Below, piece after piece: positions 7,051-14,978 of a stretch of 38,530 nt of DNA. The translations under genes were made by a program, and so were the position numbers. Position 1 is the first letter of the stretch. Each line of letters opens with the position of its first letter. The DNA comes from Deltaproteobacteria bacterium (GTDB lineage Bacteria; Myxococcota; SpSt-1050; JACRCP01). The notes beneath the pieces are model-generated. The model was given only the letters and a program-made list of their open reading frames with translations. It had not been told where the DNA came from and made no database searches. The stretch covers positions 1 through 38,530 of the forward strand of contig JACRCP010000112.1 in the NCBI GenBank assembly GCA_016218965.1. The letters are read 5' to 3'.

Positions 7051-9534
7051 GTGCAGTTCAGTATCGTCATACCGCTCTTCAACGAGGCGGCGCGCGTTGG
7101 CGTCATCGAGGACGGTCTGCGGGAGTTCGCGGCAAGAAGTCCCTGGTCGTTCGAGGTCATCTTCGTTGACGACGGGAGTACGGACGGCACGCCGGAGTTT
7201 CTCCGCGGACTGGCTGAAAGGCTCCGGACATCGGGCTTTGCAGCCTGCGAGGCCGTCCGCATAGTTTGCCTCCCCCGAAACGTCGGAAAGGGCGGGGCGC
7301 TCAAGGCCGGTGTGGTGGATGCCTCGGGCGACTGGGTGCTCACGCTCGACGCCGACATGGCGACGCCGGCGACGCAGATCATCGAGTGGGCGCAACAAGG
7401 GTTCGTGGACCCGGGCCGCGCCGGCCCGACGGAAAACACCATCTACATCGGCTCGCGCGAGCATCCCTGGTCCGACGTGCGCGACAGGCCGCTCCGTCGA
7501 CTCGCCGGCAGGTGTTTCAACTTCTTCGTCCAGCTCATAGACGGCGTTTACGTTTGCGATTCGCAGTGCGGTTTCAAGCTGTACCCGCGGGCGGTCGCGC
7601 GGGCATGTTTTGAGCGCCTTGCGGTTACGGGTTGGGCGCACGATGTCGACGCGCTCTCGCGCGCCCGTGAGGCGGGCTGCTGCATCGTTTCGCTTCCGGT
7701 GCGCTGGCGTTTCGTCGGGGCGAGCAAGGTGCGGATCGCCCGCGACTGGTGGCGGATGCTCCTGGACCTTGTGCGAATCGAGTTTTCGTGGTTCGGCGGC
7801 GTGCTCTCGGGCAGGGGGGCCGGCGGGACGTACGACCGGATGTCGCTTGCGGTGTTTTTGATCCTCTTGTTCGCCGTCCTGGCGACGTTTCGGCACTACG
7901 GGGTTTCTTTTGACGACAAGTTCCACAAGGAATACGGCGAGGCGGTCCTCGCGTACTACGCTTCGAGTCTCAAGGACCTGTCGGCCCTTGGGTATCGGGA
8001 CCTGTTTTATTACGGCGGGCTCTACGATCTGGCCGCCGCCATTGCCGCAAAGGCTTTGCCGTTCGGCGAATACGAGTCGCGCCATCTGTTGAACGCGCTT
8101 GTAGGCTTTCTGGCGCTGGCCGGCTGCTGGAAGCTTGGAAGGCTCCTGTCCGGGCCGGCCGGAGCGTTCTGGTCGCTCCTTCTCGCTGCGCTCTCGGCGG
8201 GTTTCTACGGGCACATGTTCAACAACCCAAAGGATATCCCGTTCGCGGCGGGGCATGTCTGGGCGTTGTACTTCATCCTTGTCGCCTTCGAACACCTTCC
8301 ATCGATCCCGAAAGGGCTCGTCCCCAAACTCGGCCTGGCGATCGGCGCGGCGATTGGCGTCCGTATCGGCGGCGCGCTGCTCGCGTGCTATCTCGTCCTT
8401 GCCGTCGCCCTTTCCGTCCCGTTTCGGATTCGAAGCATATCTGACGGCCTTCCCGGACGGCCGCCCGTCTTGCTCCCCGGTCATGCCTCCGCGCCGTTTT
8501 CGGATGCGACATCCGATTTCACCAGTGGTTGCCCGAAAACGGCGCTACAGCGCAACCGGGTCGCGTCCGGGCGGCACCATGGCCGATTTGACGGTCTTCG
8601 GGAAATCGCGGGTGGGGTGATCGCACTGGCGCTCACGCTCTCGATCGCGTCGGGCGTGATGCTCGCGGGGTGGCCGTGGGCACAGCAGAAGCCGTTCGAG
8701 CGCCCCCTCGAATCAGTCGAAAAGATGACGCACTTCCACTGGCCCGGGGACGTGCTCTTCCGGGGCGAGATGATCCCGGCGTCGGCGCTTCCATGGGACT
8801 ACATTCCCGGTTACATGGCGGTCAAACTGCCCGAGCTGACGTTGGTCGGCCTTGGCCTGGCCGCCTTCTTTTTTGTGCGGTTCCCGTTTGGGCGCCGGCG
8901 GGAATGGTTGGGGGCGGCGCGCTACGCGTTTGTCGCGATCTCGGCCGTGTTCCCGGTCGTCTATGCAATCCACAAAAAGTCGGTCATCTACGACGAGATG
9001 CACCATTTTCTCTTTGTCGTTCCCACGCTGAGCTGCATTGCGGGGGCCACCCTGGCGAAGTCGGTCGCCGCGTTGGGCGGCTTGAGCGCCAAAGCGCGGA
9101 ACGTCGTCATCCTGGCCGCCGCCGCCTGGGCCGTGTACCAGTTGAGCGTCGTCGTCCGCCTCCACCCCCATCAGTACGCGTACTACAACCGGCTGACCGG
9201 CGGCCTCGCCGGCGCGCACGGGAAGTACGAAACCGACTACTGGGCCAACTCGTACAAGGAGGCCGTGCGGGGCCTCGAGAGGTTCCTCGATCTCGAGCCC
9301 CGGCGTCCGAACGAGCGCAAGACGTGGAAGGTGGCCGTGTGCGGCCCGGACCACTCTGCGCGATACTATTTCCCCGGGAACTTCACTTTCACCACACGGG
9401 CGACCGAGGCGGACTTTTTCATCTCGTACACGCGCCAGAAGTGCCACGAGACGGTCAAGGGGAAGACCATCTTCACCGTCCGCCGGTTCACGGTCCCCCT
9501 GTCGGTGGTCAAGGACCTCCGAAAGCCGCGATGA
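7051..9534 (+). CDS. Fusion of GT2 polyprenyl-phosphate glycosyltransferase and multi-spanning GT-C-like membrane domain
   Basis: The protein is 827 residues from GTG 7051, which follows GCAGGGGG and places FSIVIPLFNE at the very N-terminus; a GTG at 7015 is the alternative. Residues 1 to about 235 are an Alg5/DPM-like GT2 domain with IVIPLFNE, VDDGSTDGT (39-47), NVGKGGALKAG, LDADMATP, YIGSREHP and DSQCGFKLYPR. From about 265 on there are around ten hydrophobic segments. The first outer loop reads SFDDKFHKEYGE, an acidic pair expected of GT-C (GT39/GT83-type) transferases. The segment GHMFNNPKDIPFA follows, and a C-terminal soluble tail comes after. I infer that one chain both makes a polyprenyl-phosphate sugar and uses it on the periplasmic side, perhaps for LPS or glycoprotein. 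A palindromic segment is inserted in frame at about 8440-8600. Confidence 0.75.
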   Translation: MQFSIVIPLFNEAARVGVIEDGLREFAARSPWSFEVIFVDDGSTDGTPEFLRGLAERLRTSGFAACEAVRIVCLPRNVGKGGALKAGVVDASGDWVLTLDADMATPATQIIEWAQQGFVDPGRAGPTENTIYIGSREHPWSDVRDRPLRRLAGRCFNFFVQLIDGVYVCDSQCGFKLYPRAVARACFERLAVTGWAHDVDALSRAREAGCCIVSLPVRWRFVGASKVRIARDWWRMLLDLVRIEFSWFGGVLSGRGAGGTYDRMSLAVFLILLFAVLATFRHYGVSFDDKFHKEYGEAVLAYYASSLKDLSALGYRDLFYYGGLYDLAAAIAAKALPFGEYESRHLLNALVGFLALAGCWKLGRLLSGPAGAFWSLLLAALSAGFYGHMFNNPKDIPFAAGHVWALYFILVAFEHLPSIPKGLVPKLGLAIGAAIGVRIGGALLACYLVLAVALSVPFRIRSISDGLPGRPPVLLPGHASAPFSDATSDFTSGCPKTALQRNRVASGRHHGRFDGLREIAGGVIALALTLSIASGVMLAGWPWAQQKPFERPLESVEKMTHFHWPGDVLFRGEMIPASALPWDYIPGYMAVKLPELTLVGLGLAAFFFVRFPFGRRREWLGAARYAFVAISAVFPVVYAIHKKSVIYDEMHHFLFVVPTLSCIAGATLAKSVAALGGLSAKARNVVILAAAAWAVYQLSVVVRLHPHQYAYYNRLTGGLAGAHGKYETDYWANSYKEAVRGLERFLDLEPRRPNERKTWKVAVCGPDHSARYYFPGNFTFTTRATEADFFISYTRQKCHETVKGKTIFTVRRFTVPLSVVKDLRKPR
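8491..8545. repeat. Palindromic element inside the glycosyltransferase fusion gene
   Basis: Two perfect 13-bp arms, GCGCCGTTTTCGG at 8491-8503 and CCGAAAACGGCGC at 8533-8545, enclose a smaller inverted pair, TCGGATG / CATCCGA. The encoded stretch (residues about 465-520) is polar and low in complexity between two membrane segments. This suggests an in-frame repeat insertion in a cytoplasmic or periplasmic loop. Confidence 0.6.
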
Positions 9535-9564
9535 CCACGGACAGATCAACCCGAACGTCACAGT

Positions 9565-9659
9565 CAACCGCGAAAGGACACGAAATCCACGAAAACGGTG
9601 CAAGAACCCCCTGAGTCGATTGTCGTTTTTGGCGTCATTTCGTGCCATTTCGCGGTTGG
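9565..9659. repeat. Inverted pair of AACCGCGAAA...CACGAAAT repeats
   Basis: The left arm (9565-9586, CAACCGCGAAAGGACACGAA) and the right arm (9637-9659, complement of CCAACCGCGAAATGGCACGA) match over about 22 bases with two or three differences. They face each other across about 50 bases between the glycosyltransferase fusion and the M28 gene. The layout could form a long stem in RNA. There is no T-run to support a standard terminator. Confidence 0.6.
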
Positions 9660-9790
9660 TCAAGTTGCGACCTCCGAGGTCGCCGGGCCTGCGCCGCAAC
9701 CATCCCGGCAAGCATCAGTGCGGCGCGTCCTTTTCACGAACGGCTGAGGAAGTGGTATCCTTTCGGACGGATTGGGGATATGGCGGCGAG

Positions 9791-10835
9791 ATGGAACCGA
9801 AGGTTCTTGAGTATCTGCGGGACCTCTGCCGGTGGCCGCACCGCGGTTCGACCACCGAAAACGAGCGCGCCGCCGCGCACTGCGTCGAGGACACGCTCAA
9901 GGGGTTCGGCCTGCCGGTTTCCGTTGAGACCTTCGAAAGCCCCGCCAATCTTGCGGGGCAGTACCTGATCCACTACGCGGCGTCGCTCGCCGCGGCCGCA
10001 GCCGTGCTGGTCAGGATGTTGCAGTCTCCTGACCCGGCGATTGATCGAGCCGTATTCGCATTCTCGCTCGTGGCATCCGGCATCGCGGCGCTTTGGGCTG
10101 CTCTTGTCCGTCGTCGTTGCCCTCGAGTTCGGTGTGCAGGTGCGTGGCCCCGCGGTTTTCGAATCTGGGGACGCGTCCGGTTACATGTCGACTCTGGTGT
10201 GGGTCCTGGCCCTGGCGGCGCTCGCCATCCACCTTGCCGGGTGCGTTCTGACGCTCGAGTGGGGCTGGCTCAACGACTATGTGCAGGGGGCCAACGACAA
10301 TACGAGCGGCGTGGCAGTGATGCTGGACGTGGCGCGGAGGCTTTCCGAAGGGGGAGGGGCCGAGGGCGCGACGTTCTGGTTCGTTGCGACCGGATGCGAG
10401 GAGGCGGGCTGCGGCGGCGCGATCGACTTCCTCAAAAGGCACGAGGCGGAACTTCCAGTCGAGAGCACGGACTTCATCGTCGTGGACCAGGTCGGAGGGG
10501 GGGAGCCGAGGTACATGACGAGCGAAGGGTTGATCGAAAGACAGCACGCATCCAGGGAACTCATCGGGGTCATCGAGGACCTCCGGCGTTCGGGCTCGAT
10601 ACCCGAAATCCGGCCGATGGCCTCCCCGTTCTTCACGGACGCCGGGCCGGTACTCCGGGCGGGCTACCGCGCCGTCTGCATCTCTACCTATCCGTCAAAC
10701 CTGTGTCTCCCGACCTACCACCGGCAGACCGACACGTTTGACAACGTCGAGACGGACACCGTCGCCGGAATGTCCAAAGTCGTCCACGAGGTGGTCGAAG
10801 CGGTCTCGCGCGCGGCGCGCCCCGGCGCCGTTTGA
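9791..10835 (+). pseudogene. Broken M28 family membrane metallopeptidase
   Basis: From ATG 9791 the frame reads MEPKVLEYLRDLCRWPHRGS and TTENERAAAHCVEDTLKGFG, then two membrane segments, as in multi-spanning M28 aminopeptidases. Near 10090-10105 the membrane-like reading jumps to another frame, which carries LLLSVVVALEFG, a further membrane pair, then QGANDNTSGVAVMLDVARR, ATGCEEAGCGGA, VVDQVGGGEP and PTYHRQTDTFDNVE. These hold the bridging Asp, the catalytic Glu pair and the last zinc His. The segment that should carry the first zinc ligand (H-x-D, usually after NVV-A) is not found in either frame. This points to a deletion as well as a frameshift. The downstream part alone (from 10041) is a 264-residue ORF without the first ligand. 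A sequencing error could explain the shift but not the missing ligand. Confidence 0.7.
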
Positions 10836-10853
10836 CTCGTCGGCGGGGGCCCG

Positions 10854-12167
10854 TCAGTCGCAGATCCTGTCTTGTAAGTCCAGGGTGCCCTTGATGGCCT
10901 TGCTGAGAACAAAGCGGATCGGCTCCGGCGGCCATGGGATGGTCCGGCGGTTGACGAAAAAGACCTCGGTCCGCTCGGTCTTTCGTCCAAGTATCATCTC
11001 GGCAAGCGTCCGACCGTTCAGGTGCGAAAGCGACACTCCATGGCCCACGCATCCCAGGCTGTACACGATCCGCTCGTCGCCCAGCGTTCCGATGGCGGGT
11101 GTCATGTCCACGGGGACGGACACGGGTCCGCCCCACCTGTGGGTGAACCTGATGTCTTTGAGGACCGGGAACGTGCGCCTCGCGTCCCGTTCGAGGCCGG
11201 CGAAGGTCTTTTCGTTTACGTCCCTCTCCATGTCCCGGCCCCAGGCGACGCTCACCGACCTCCCGCCCATCAGCAGCCTGTTGTCGGCCGTCAGGCGGTA
11301 GTAGTGGACGAGGTTTCGCGCGTCCTCGATCCCCTGCCGGTTCCGCCAGCCAATCTCGTCGAAATGCGTTTTCGCGAGAGGCTCGCTCAACACGATGTGC
11401 GTGAACACGGGGACCTGCTTCCGCTTGAGACCCGGGATCAGGTGTGAGTAGGCGTTTGTGGCCAGTACGACCTTGGCGGCAGCCACGCTCCCTCCCTCGG
11501 TTCGGAGCGAAATCCTCCCGTTCCGCTTGATCCCCGAAACGGGCGTCCTTTCGTAGACCTTGACTCCCGCGGACTCGACGATCTTTTTCTCGGCCCGCAC
11601 GAGCCTGGCCGGGTTCAAGATGCCGCAGCGCGGTTCCCACCACGCGCCGAAATAGAGCGGAGACCGGACCTCGCGGGCAAGTACGTCATTTTCCAGCCAC
11701 TCGATCCCCCTGACGCCCAGCGAGTGGGCGAAATCGATCTCGTGGCGGATGCGGTTTTCGTACCTTTTTGAAGTCGCCGCGCGCAGGAAACCAGGGTGTT
11801 CGTAGTCGCAGTCGATTGCGTGCTCTTTGACGAAGTCACGCACGAAATCCACGGCTTTTTCCATGTAAAGGTGCGCCTCAAGCGCCTTTTGCCTCCCGAA
11901 CCTCAAGGCTGTGAGCGACATCGTGAAACCGAAGAGCGTCATCGAGAAACCGGCGTTGCGGCCGGACGCCCCGAACCCGATCACGTCGCCCTCGAGCAGA
12001 GCGACGCCAAGCGAAGGCTCCAGCTTCTTCAGGAAATACGCGGTCATCAGGCCCGTGAAACCGCCGCCGACGATCGCCACGTCCGTTTCGACGTCGCCCG
12101 CCAGCGGAGGGTTCTCGCCGTACTCGCCGGTTTCGAGCCAGAAACTTCTTGTACGATATTCCCGCAT
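10854..12167 (-). CDS. FAD-dependent amine/amino acid oxidase (DAO family)
   Basis: This 437-residue flavoprotein resembles gamma-glutamylputrescine oxidase (PuuB)-type enzymes. ATG 12167 is preceded by a clear GGGGGAGG ribosome binding site. The N-terminal dinucleotide-binding fold is DVAIVGGGFTGLMTAYFLKK, followed by VIGFGASGRNAGF, the stretch in which DAO-family enzymes hold the flavin. WWEPRCGILNPARLVRA, LATNAYSHLIPGL, and the C-terminal GCVGHGVSLSHLNGRTLAEM complete the family pattern. The substrate is not clear, and no putrescine or glycine-cleavage genes are adjacent. The gene stands alone and ends 18 bases from the convergent M28 remnant. Confidence 0.85.
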   Translation of the reverse strand: MREYRTRSFWLETGEYGENPPLAGDVETDVAIVGGGFTGLMTAYFLKKLEPSLGVALLEGDVIGFGASGRNAGFSMTLFGFTMSLTALRFGRQKALEAHLYMEKAVDFVRDFVKEHAIDCDYEHPGFLRAATSKRYENRIRHEIDFAHSLGVRGIEWLENDVLAREVRSPLYFGAWWEPRCGILNPARLVRAEKKIVESAGVKVYERTPVSGIKRNGRISLRTEGGSVAAAKVVLATNAYSHLIPGLKRKQVPVFTHIVLSEPLAKTHFDEIGWRNRQGIEDARNLVHYYRLTADNRLLMGGRSVSVAWGRDMERDVNEKTFAGLERDARRTFPVLKDIRFTHRWGGPVSVPVDMTPAIGTLGDERIVYSLGCVGHGVSLSHLNGRTLAEMILGRKTERTEVFFVNRRTIPWPPEPIRFVLSKAIKGTLDLQDRICD

Positions 12168-12306
12168 GTCCGCCTCCCCCGGCCTTTGGGTTGAGCCGAG
12201 AATACCACAAACCTCCCGGCAAAGGCGACCCGCCCGCACGTTGCCCGTCCTTCGCTTTTCAAGCGGCTGTCCTCTTCGCCGGACCCGGGCACTCCGTCAC
12301 CGGCGG

Positions 12307-12338
12307 TTCGACGAGCTCACCGTCCTGAGCTTGCCGAA
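12307..12338. repeat. Interspersed hairpin repeat TTCGACGAGCTCA...TGAGCTTGCCGAA
   Basis: Two 13-base arms, TTCGACGAGCTCA and TGAGCTTGCCGAA, pair with one or two mismatches around CCGTCC. The same TTCGACNAGCTCA / TGAGCTTGTCGAA element is widespread in intergenic regions of many bacterial genomes. It carries the GCTTG core found in the other hairpins of this window. Confidence 0.7.
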
Positions 12339-12443
12339 GGGCAAACGCCGGCTCAGGGTCGCCGTTGTCTCCGCCCATCGTCATTTGGGTTTGCCGTCTC
12401 CGGACGCCCGGCTCCGTCTCGCTCTACGGGGACTTGCCGCGCC

Positions 12444-12471
12444 TTGCCGTCACCGGCGGGTGTGTTAATAT
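12444..12471 (+). promoter_or_regulatory. Candidate sigma-70-type promoter for the GAF-GGDEF gene
   Basis: TTGCCG (12444-12449) and TAATAT (12466-12471) are separated by 16 bases, in an otherwise GC-rich region. Transcription would start near 12478, leaving a leader of about 20 bases with GAAGGAA before ATG 12497. This makes the in-frame ATG at 12470 unlikely as a start, because it lies in the -10 element. Confidence 0.45.
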
Positions 12472-12496
12472 GCCGCGGGCGGGACGGGCGAAGGAA

Positions 12497-13531
12497 ATGC
12501 AATACGAAGGAAACGACGTCGAGCGGCTGCGGCTTGAGCTCAAGCTTCTGACCGACCTTGCCAAGACGCTCACGAGCACGCTGGATCTTTCGGAGGTCCT
12601 GCGGATCATCATGGGCAAGGTGAGCGATCTCCTGCGGCCCAAGAACTGGTCGCTTTTGCTCATGGAGCCGGACGAGGCGAACCTCCGGTTCGAGGTCGCG
12701 GTGGGCGACGGCGCGGACGCGCTTCGGGGAAGCCTTCTCCAGGTCGGCGAGGGGATCGCGGGGTGGGTGGCGCGCAGCGGGGAGAGCGTGCTCATCGAGG
12801 ACGTCCACAAGGACCCCAGGTTCTGCAAGCGTTTCGACGCTCTGAGCAGCTTCACAACCAGGTCAATCGTGTGCGTTCCCATGAAAAACCGCGGGCGCGT
12901 GCTGGGGGTCATTGAGCTCATCAACAAGTTCGAGGAGGGGGCGTTTACGGACCTCGACATGCGGGCGCTCGAGACCGTGGCCGAGTACGCCGCCATCGCC
13001 ATTGACAACGCGGCATCGTTCAAGAAGATCCAGAGGCTGGTCATCACCGACGAACACACCTCGCTCTACAACGTGCGCCACCTTCACGAGGCCCTGGACC
13101 GCGAGATCGAGGCGGCACGCGAGCAGGGGCACGAGGTATCGATGCTGTTTTTCGACCTCGACCGTTTCAAGAAGGTCAACGACACGCACGGGCACCTCTG
13201 CGGAAGCAAGGTGCTTCGTGAGGTCGGGCTTCTTGTGAGGAAGCTCGCGCGGCCCGGGCACATACCCGTGCGCTACGGCGGCGACGAGTTCATAATACTC
13301 ATGCCCCGCGTCGGCAAGGAAGAGGCCCTTGATTTCGCCAACCACCTGCGCGACCAGGTGAGCCGCTTCGCGTTCCTGGCCGAGGAAGGCCTGAATCTCC
13401 ATCTCACCGCCTCGTACGGGCTGGCCGCCTTCCCGCGCGACGCCCGCGACAAGGTGGGCCTTATGAGCGTTGCCGACACGGCGATGTACCGGATCAAGGA
13501 ATCCGGCCGGGACGGGATTGCGACGGCATGA
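12497..13531 (+). CDS. GAF domain diguanylate cyclase
   Basis: This 344-residue soluble signalling protein is predicted to make cyclic di-GMP in response to a ligand or redox state sensed by its GAF domain. A short N-terminal helix is followed by GAF (about 25-175, with VGEGIAGWVARSGESVLIEDV and VPMKNRGRVLGVIELINK). The GGDEF domain (about 185-340) has FFDLDRFKKVNDTHGH, the active loop RYGGDEF at 259-265, and ASYGLAAFP. The RxxD inhibitory site, normally five residues before GGDEF, reads RPGH (252-255). Product inhibition through that site is therefore probably absent. No EAL or HD-GYP partner is in the window. It is followed after 147 bases, filled by nested hairpins, by a radical SAM gene. 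Confidence 0.9.
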   Translation: MQYEGNDVERLRLELKLLTDLAKTLTSTLDLSEVLRIIMGKVSDLLRPKNWSLLLMEPDEANLRFEVAVGDGADALRGSLLQVGEGIAGWVARSGESVLIEDVHKDPRFCKRFDALSSFTTRSIVCVPMKNRGRVLGVIELINKFEEGAFTDLDMRALETVAEYAAIAIDNAASFKKIQRLVITDEHTSLYNVRHLHEALDREIEAAREQGHEVSMLFFDLDRFKKVNDTHGHLCGSKVLREVGLLVRKLARPGHIPVRYGGDEFIILMPRVGKEEALDFANHLRDQVSRFAFLAEEGLNLHLTASYGLAAFPRDARDKVGLMSVADTAMYRIKESGRDGIATA

Positions 13532-13553
13532 AGACGGTCGTCCCTCAAACCGG

Positions 13554-13660
13554 CGATTCCGGAACGGGGAGGGGTGCCACGGACAAGCCCGGCTTGTCCG
13601 TGCCCGCGCGGTCGCCGTCGCACACGGACAACTCGAAGTTGTCCGTGGCACCCGGAATCG
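13554..13660. repeat. Nested composite hairpin element
   Basis: Two internal hairpins share the CACGGACAA stem. The first is CACGGACAAGCC / GGCTTGTCCGTG at 13578-13602, almost a continuous palindrome. The second is CACGGACAACT / AGTTGTCCGTG at 13623-13647 with loop CGA. Outer arms GGTGCCAC (13573-13580) / GTGGCACC (13645-13652) and CGATTCCGG (13554-13562) / CCGGAATCG (13652-13660) also pair, so the whole block can fold in two ways. It fills the gap between the GGDEF and radical SAM genes. Confidence 0.8.
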
Positions 13661-13678
13661 TCAAGGTAACTCCGACAG

Positions 13679-14824
13679 ATGCGCTGCACGTTTGAATCCG
13701 GGCCTATCCGGCCGCCGTCCGAGGCGAAAAGCCTGCTCCTCCGGTGCACGCGCAACTGCCCGTGGAACAAATGCGCCTTCTGCCACACGTACAAGGGCGA
13801 AAAGTTCTCGTTTCGGACGACCGACGAGATCAAGGCCGACATCGCCCGCATGAAGGAGATCGCCGATTCGGTCCGGGAGGTCTCGTGGCGGATGGGACTC
13901 GCGGGGGCCGTCACAAGGGAAGTCATTTCGGCGGCTGCGCGAAACCCCGGCGAGCGGGGCGAAATATTTGCCGTGGCCGGATGGCTGCTCGAAGGCCCGC
14001 GCTCGGCGTTTCTGCAGGACGCCGACAGCCTTGTGATGAAGACCGACGAGCTTTGCGATGTCCTTCGGTTCCTCCGCGCGCAATTCCCGTCCATTGAGCG
14101 CGTGACCACGTACGCCCGCGCGCGCACGGTCGCGCACAAGGGCGTTTCGGACCTCAAGGCGCTGCGCGAGGCGGGGCTAGACCGCATCCACATCGGGATG
14201 GAGAGCGGGAGCGACGAGGTCTTAAAGCTCGTGAAAAAGGGCGTCACGGCGGCGGGGCACGCGGAGGCCGGCGGGGCCGTCAAGGCTGCCGGGATCGAGC
14301 TTTCGGAGTACTGGATGCCCGGTCTGGGCGGCCGCGCTCTCTCGAAGGTCCACGCCGTCGAGTCGGCGCATGTGCTCAACGCCGTCGACCCGCACTTCAT
14401 CCGCCTGCGCTCGATAGCCATCCCGCCCGGCACCCCGCTTTTCGACATGTGGCGCAGCGGCGAGTTCATAAAACCGTCCGACGATGAGATCGTCGCCGAG
14501 ATCAGACTCTTCGTCGAGGAACTCGACGGCATTCACAGCCGGATCGTGAGCGATCACATTCTGAACCTGCTCGAGGAGGTTGAAGGCGTTCTGCCGGACG
14601 ACAAACCCCGGATTCTCGCGTCGATCGATCGCTATCTCGATCTTCCGCCGCGCGACCGTGTCGTCTTCAAGCTCGGCCGACGGACCGGGCGCTTCCGTGT
14701 GCTCGACGATCTGACCGACGCCGGAGCACGCGCCGGGACCGAGCAACTGATGGACGAGATGGGCGTTAAAGACGACCAGACGCTCGAAGAGCAGATGACC
14801 ACGTTGATGATGCGGTTCATTTGA
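13679..14824 (+). CDS. Radical SAM protein of the YgiQ/Elp3-like superfamily, substrate unknown
   Basis: This is a 381-residue cytoplasmic iron-sulfur enzyme. The cluster-binding motif is C27-P-W-N-K-C32-A-F-C35, a C-x4-C-x2-C version within SEAKSLLLRCTRNCPWNKCA. This is the form seen in COG1032-like proteins whose N-terminus reads RPPSEA. An extra Cys precedes it at 23. Further recognisable parts are the HIGMESGSDEVLKLVKKGV segment, which binds the SAM ribose and methionine parts in this superfamily, and YWMPGLGG. There is no cobalamin-binding or TRAM domain. ATG 13679 was chosen because it begins just before the conserved start; the ribosome binding site is weak (AAGG). Reaction and substrate are unknown, and the neighbours give no clear pathway. 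Confidence 0.8.
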   Translation: MRCTFESGPIRPPSEAKSLLLRCTRNCPWNKCAFCHTYKGEKFSFRTTDEIKADIARMKEIADSVREVSWRMGLAGAVTREVISAAARNPGERGEIFAVAGWLLEGPRSAFLQDADSLVMKTDELCDVLRFLRAQFPSIERVTTYARARTVAHKGVSDLKALREAGLDRIHIGMESGSDEVLKLVKKGVTAAGHAEAGGAVKAAGIELSEYWMPGLGGRALSKVHAVESAHVLNAVDPHFIRLRSIAIPPGTPLFDMWRSGEFIKPSDDEIVAEIRLFVEELDGIHSRIVSDHILNLLEEVEGVLPDDKPRILASIDRYLDLPPRDRVVFKLGRRTGRFRVLDDLTDAGARAGTEQLMDEMGVKDDQTLEEQMTTLMMRFI

Positions 14825-14840
14825 TGGTCCAGCGACGATG

Positions 14841-14952
14841 GCCGGGTGAGGGCCGGATTCCCCTCCGCGCCACGCCGCACCAAGTTTTCTCAGGTGGCCC
14901 AAAAGGAAGTGGGAGCGGCGCGGCGCTCCGGGAAACCCGGCCCCCACCCGGC
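14841..14952. repeat. Long imperfect inverted repeat between convergent genes
   Basis: The arm at 14841-14878 (GCCGGGTGAGGGCCGGATTC and on) pairs with the arm at 14913-14952 (complement GCCGGGTGGGGGCCGGGTTT and on) over nearly 40 bases with several mismatches. It lies exactly between the converging radical SAM and lipoprotein genes. It could act on both transcripts as a stop or stabilising structure. Confidence 0.6.
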
Positions 14953-14978
14953 ACCTGACCCACCACGTTCACGGGAGG

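Larger units (their letters stand above)
12168..12496. other. Divergent spacer with a palindromic repeat and one promoter
   Basis: This spacer of about 330 bases lies between the oxidase gene (minus) and the GGDEF gene (plus). It holds the hairpin repeat at 12307-12338 and a likely promoter for the GGDEF gene at 12444-12471. I see no gene in it. The long frames across it are GC-rich shadows. Confidence 0.5.

Noticed and set aside
6058..8484. 808-codon open frame on the minus strand
   Set aside because: It lies opposite lpxK, the LpxL-type gene and the GT fusion, all with strong motifs. Its product is Arg/Glu/Pro-rich shadow sequence caused by high GC.
10182..10205. H-V-D-S in the alternate frame of the M28 remnant, resembling the missing HxD ligand
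   Set aside because: It is surrounded by Arg-rich, non-homologous sequence, and the overlapping frame is a good membrane helix, so it is probably chance.
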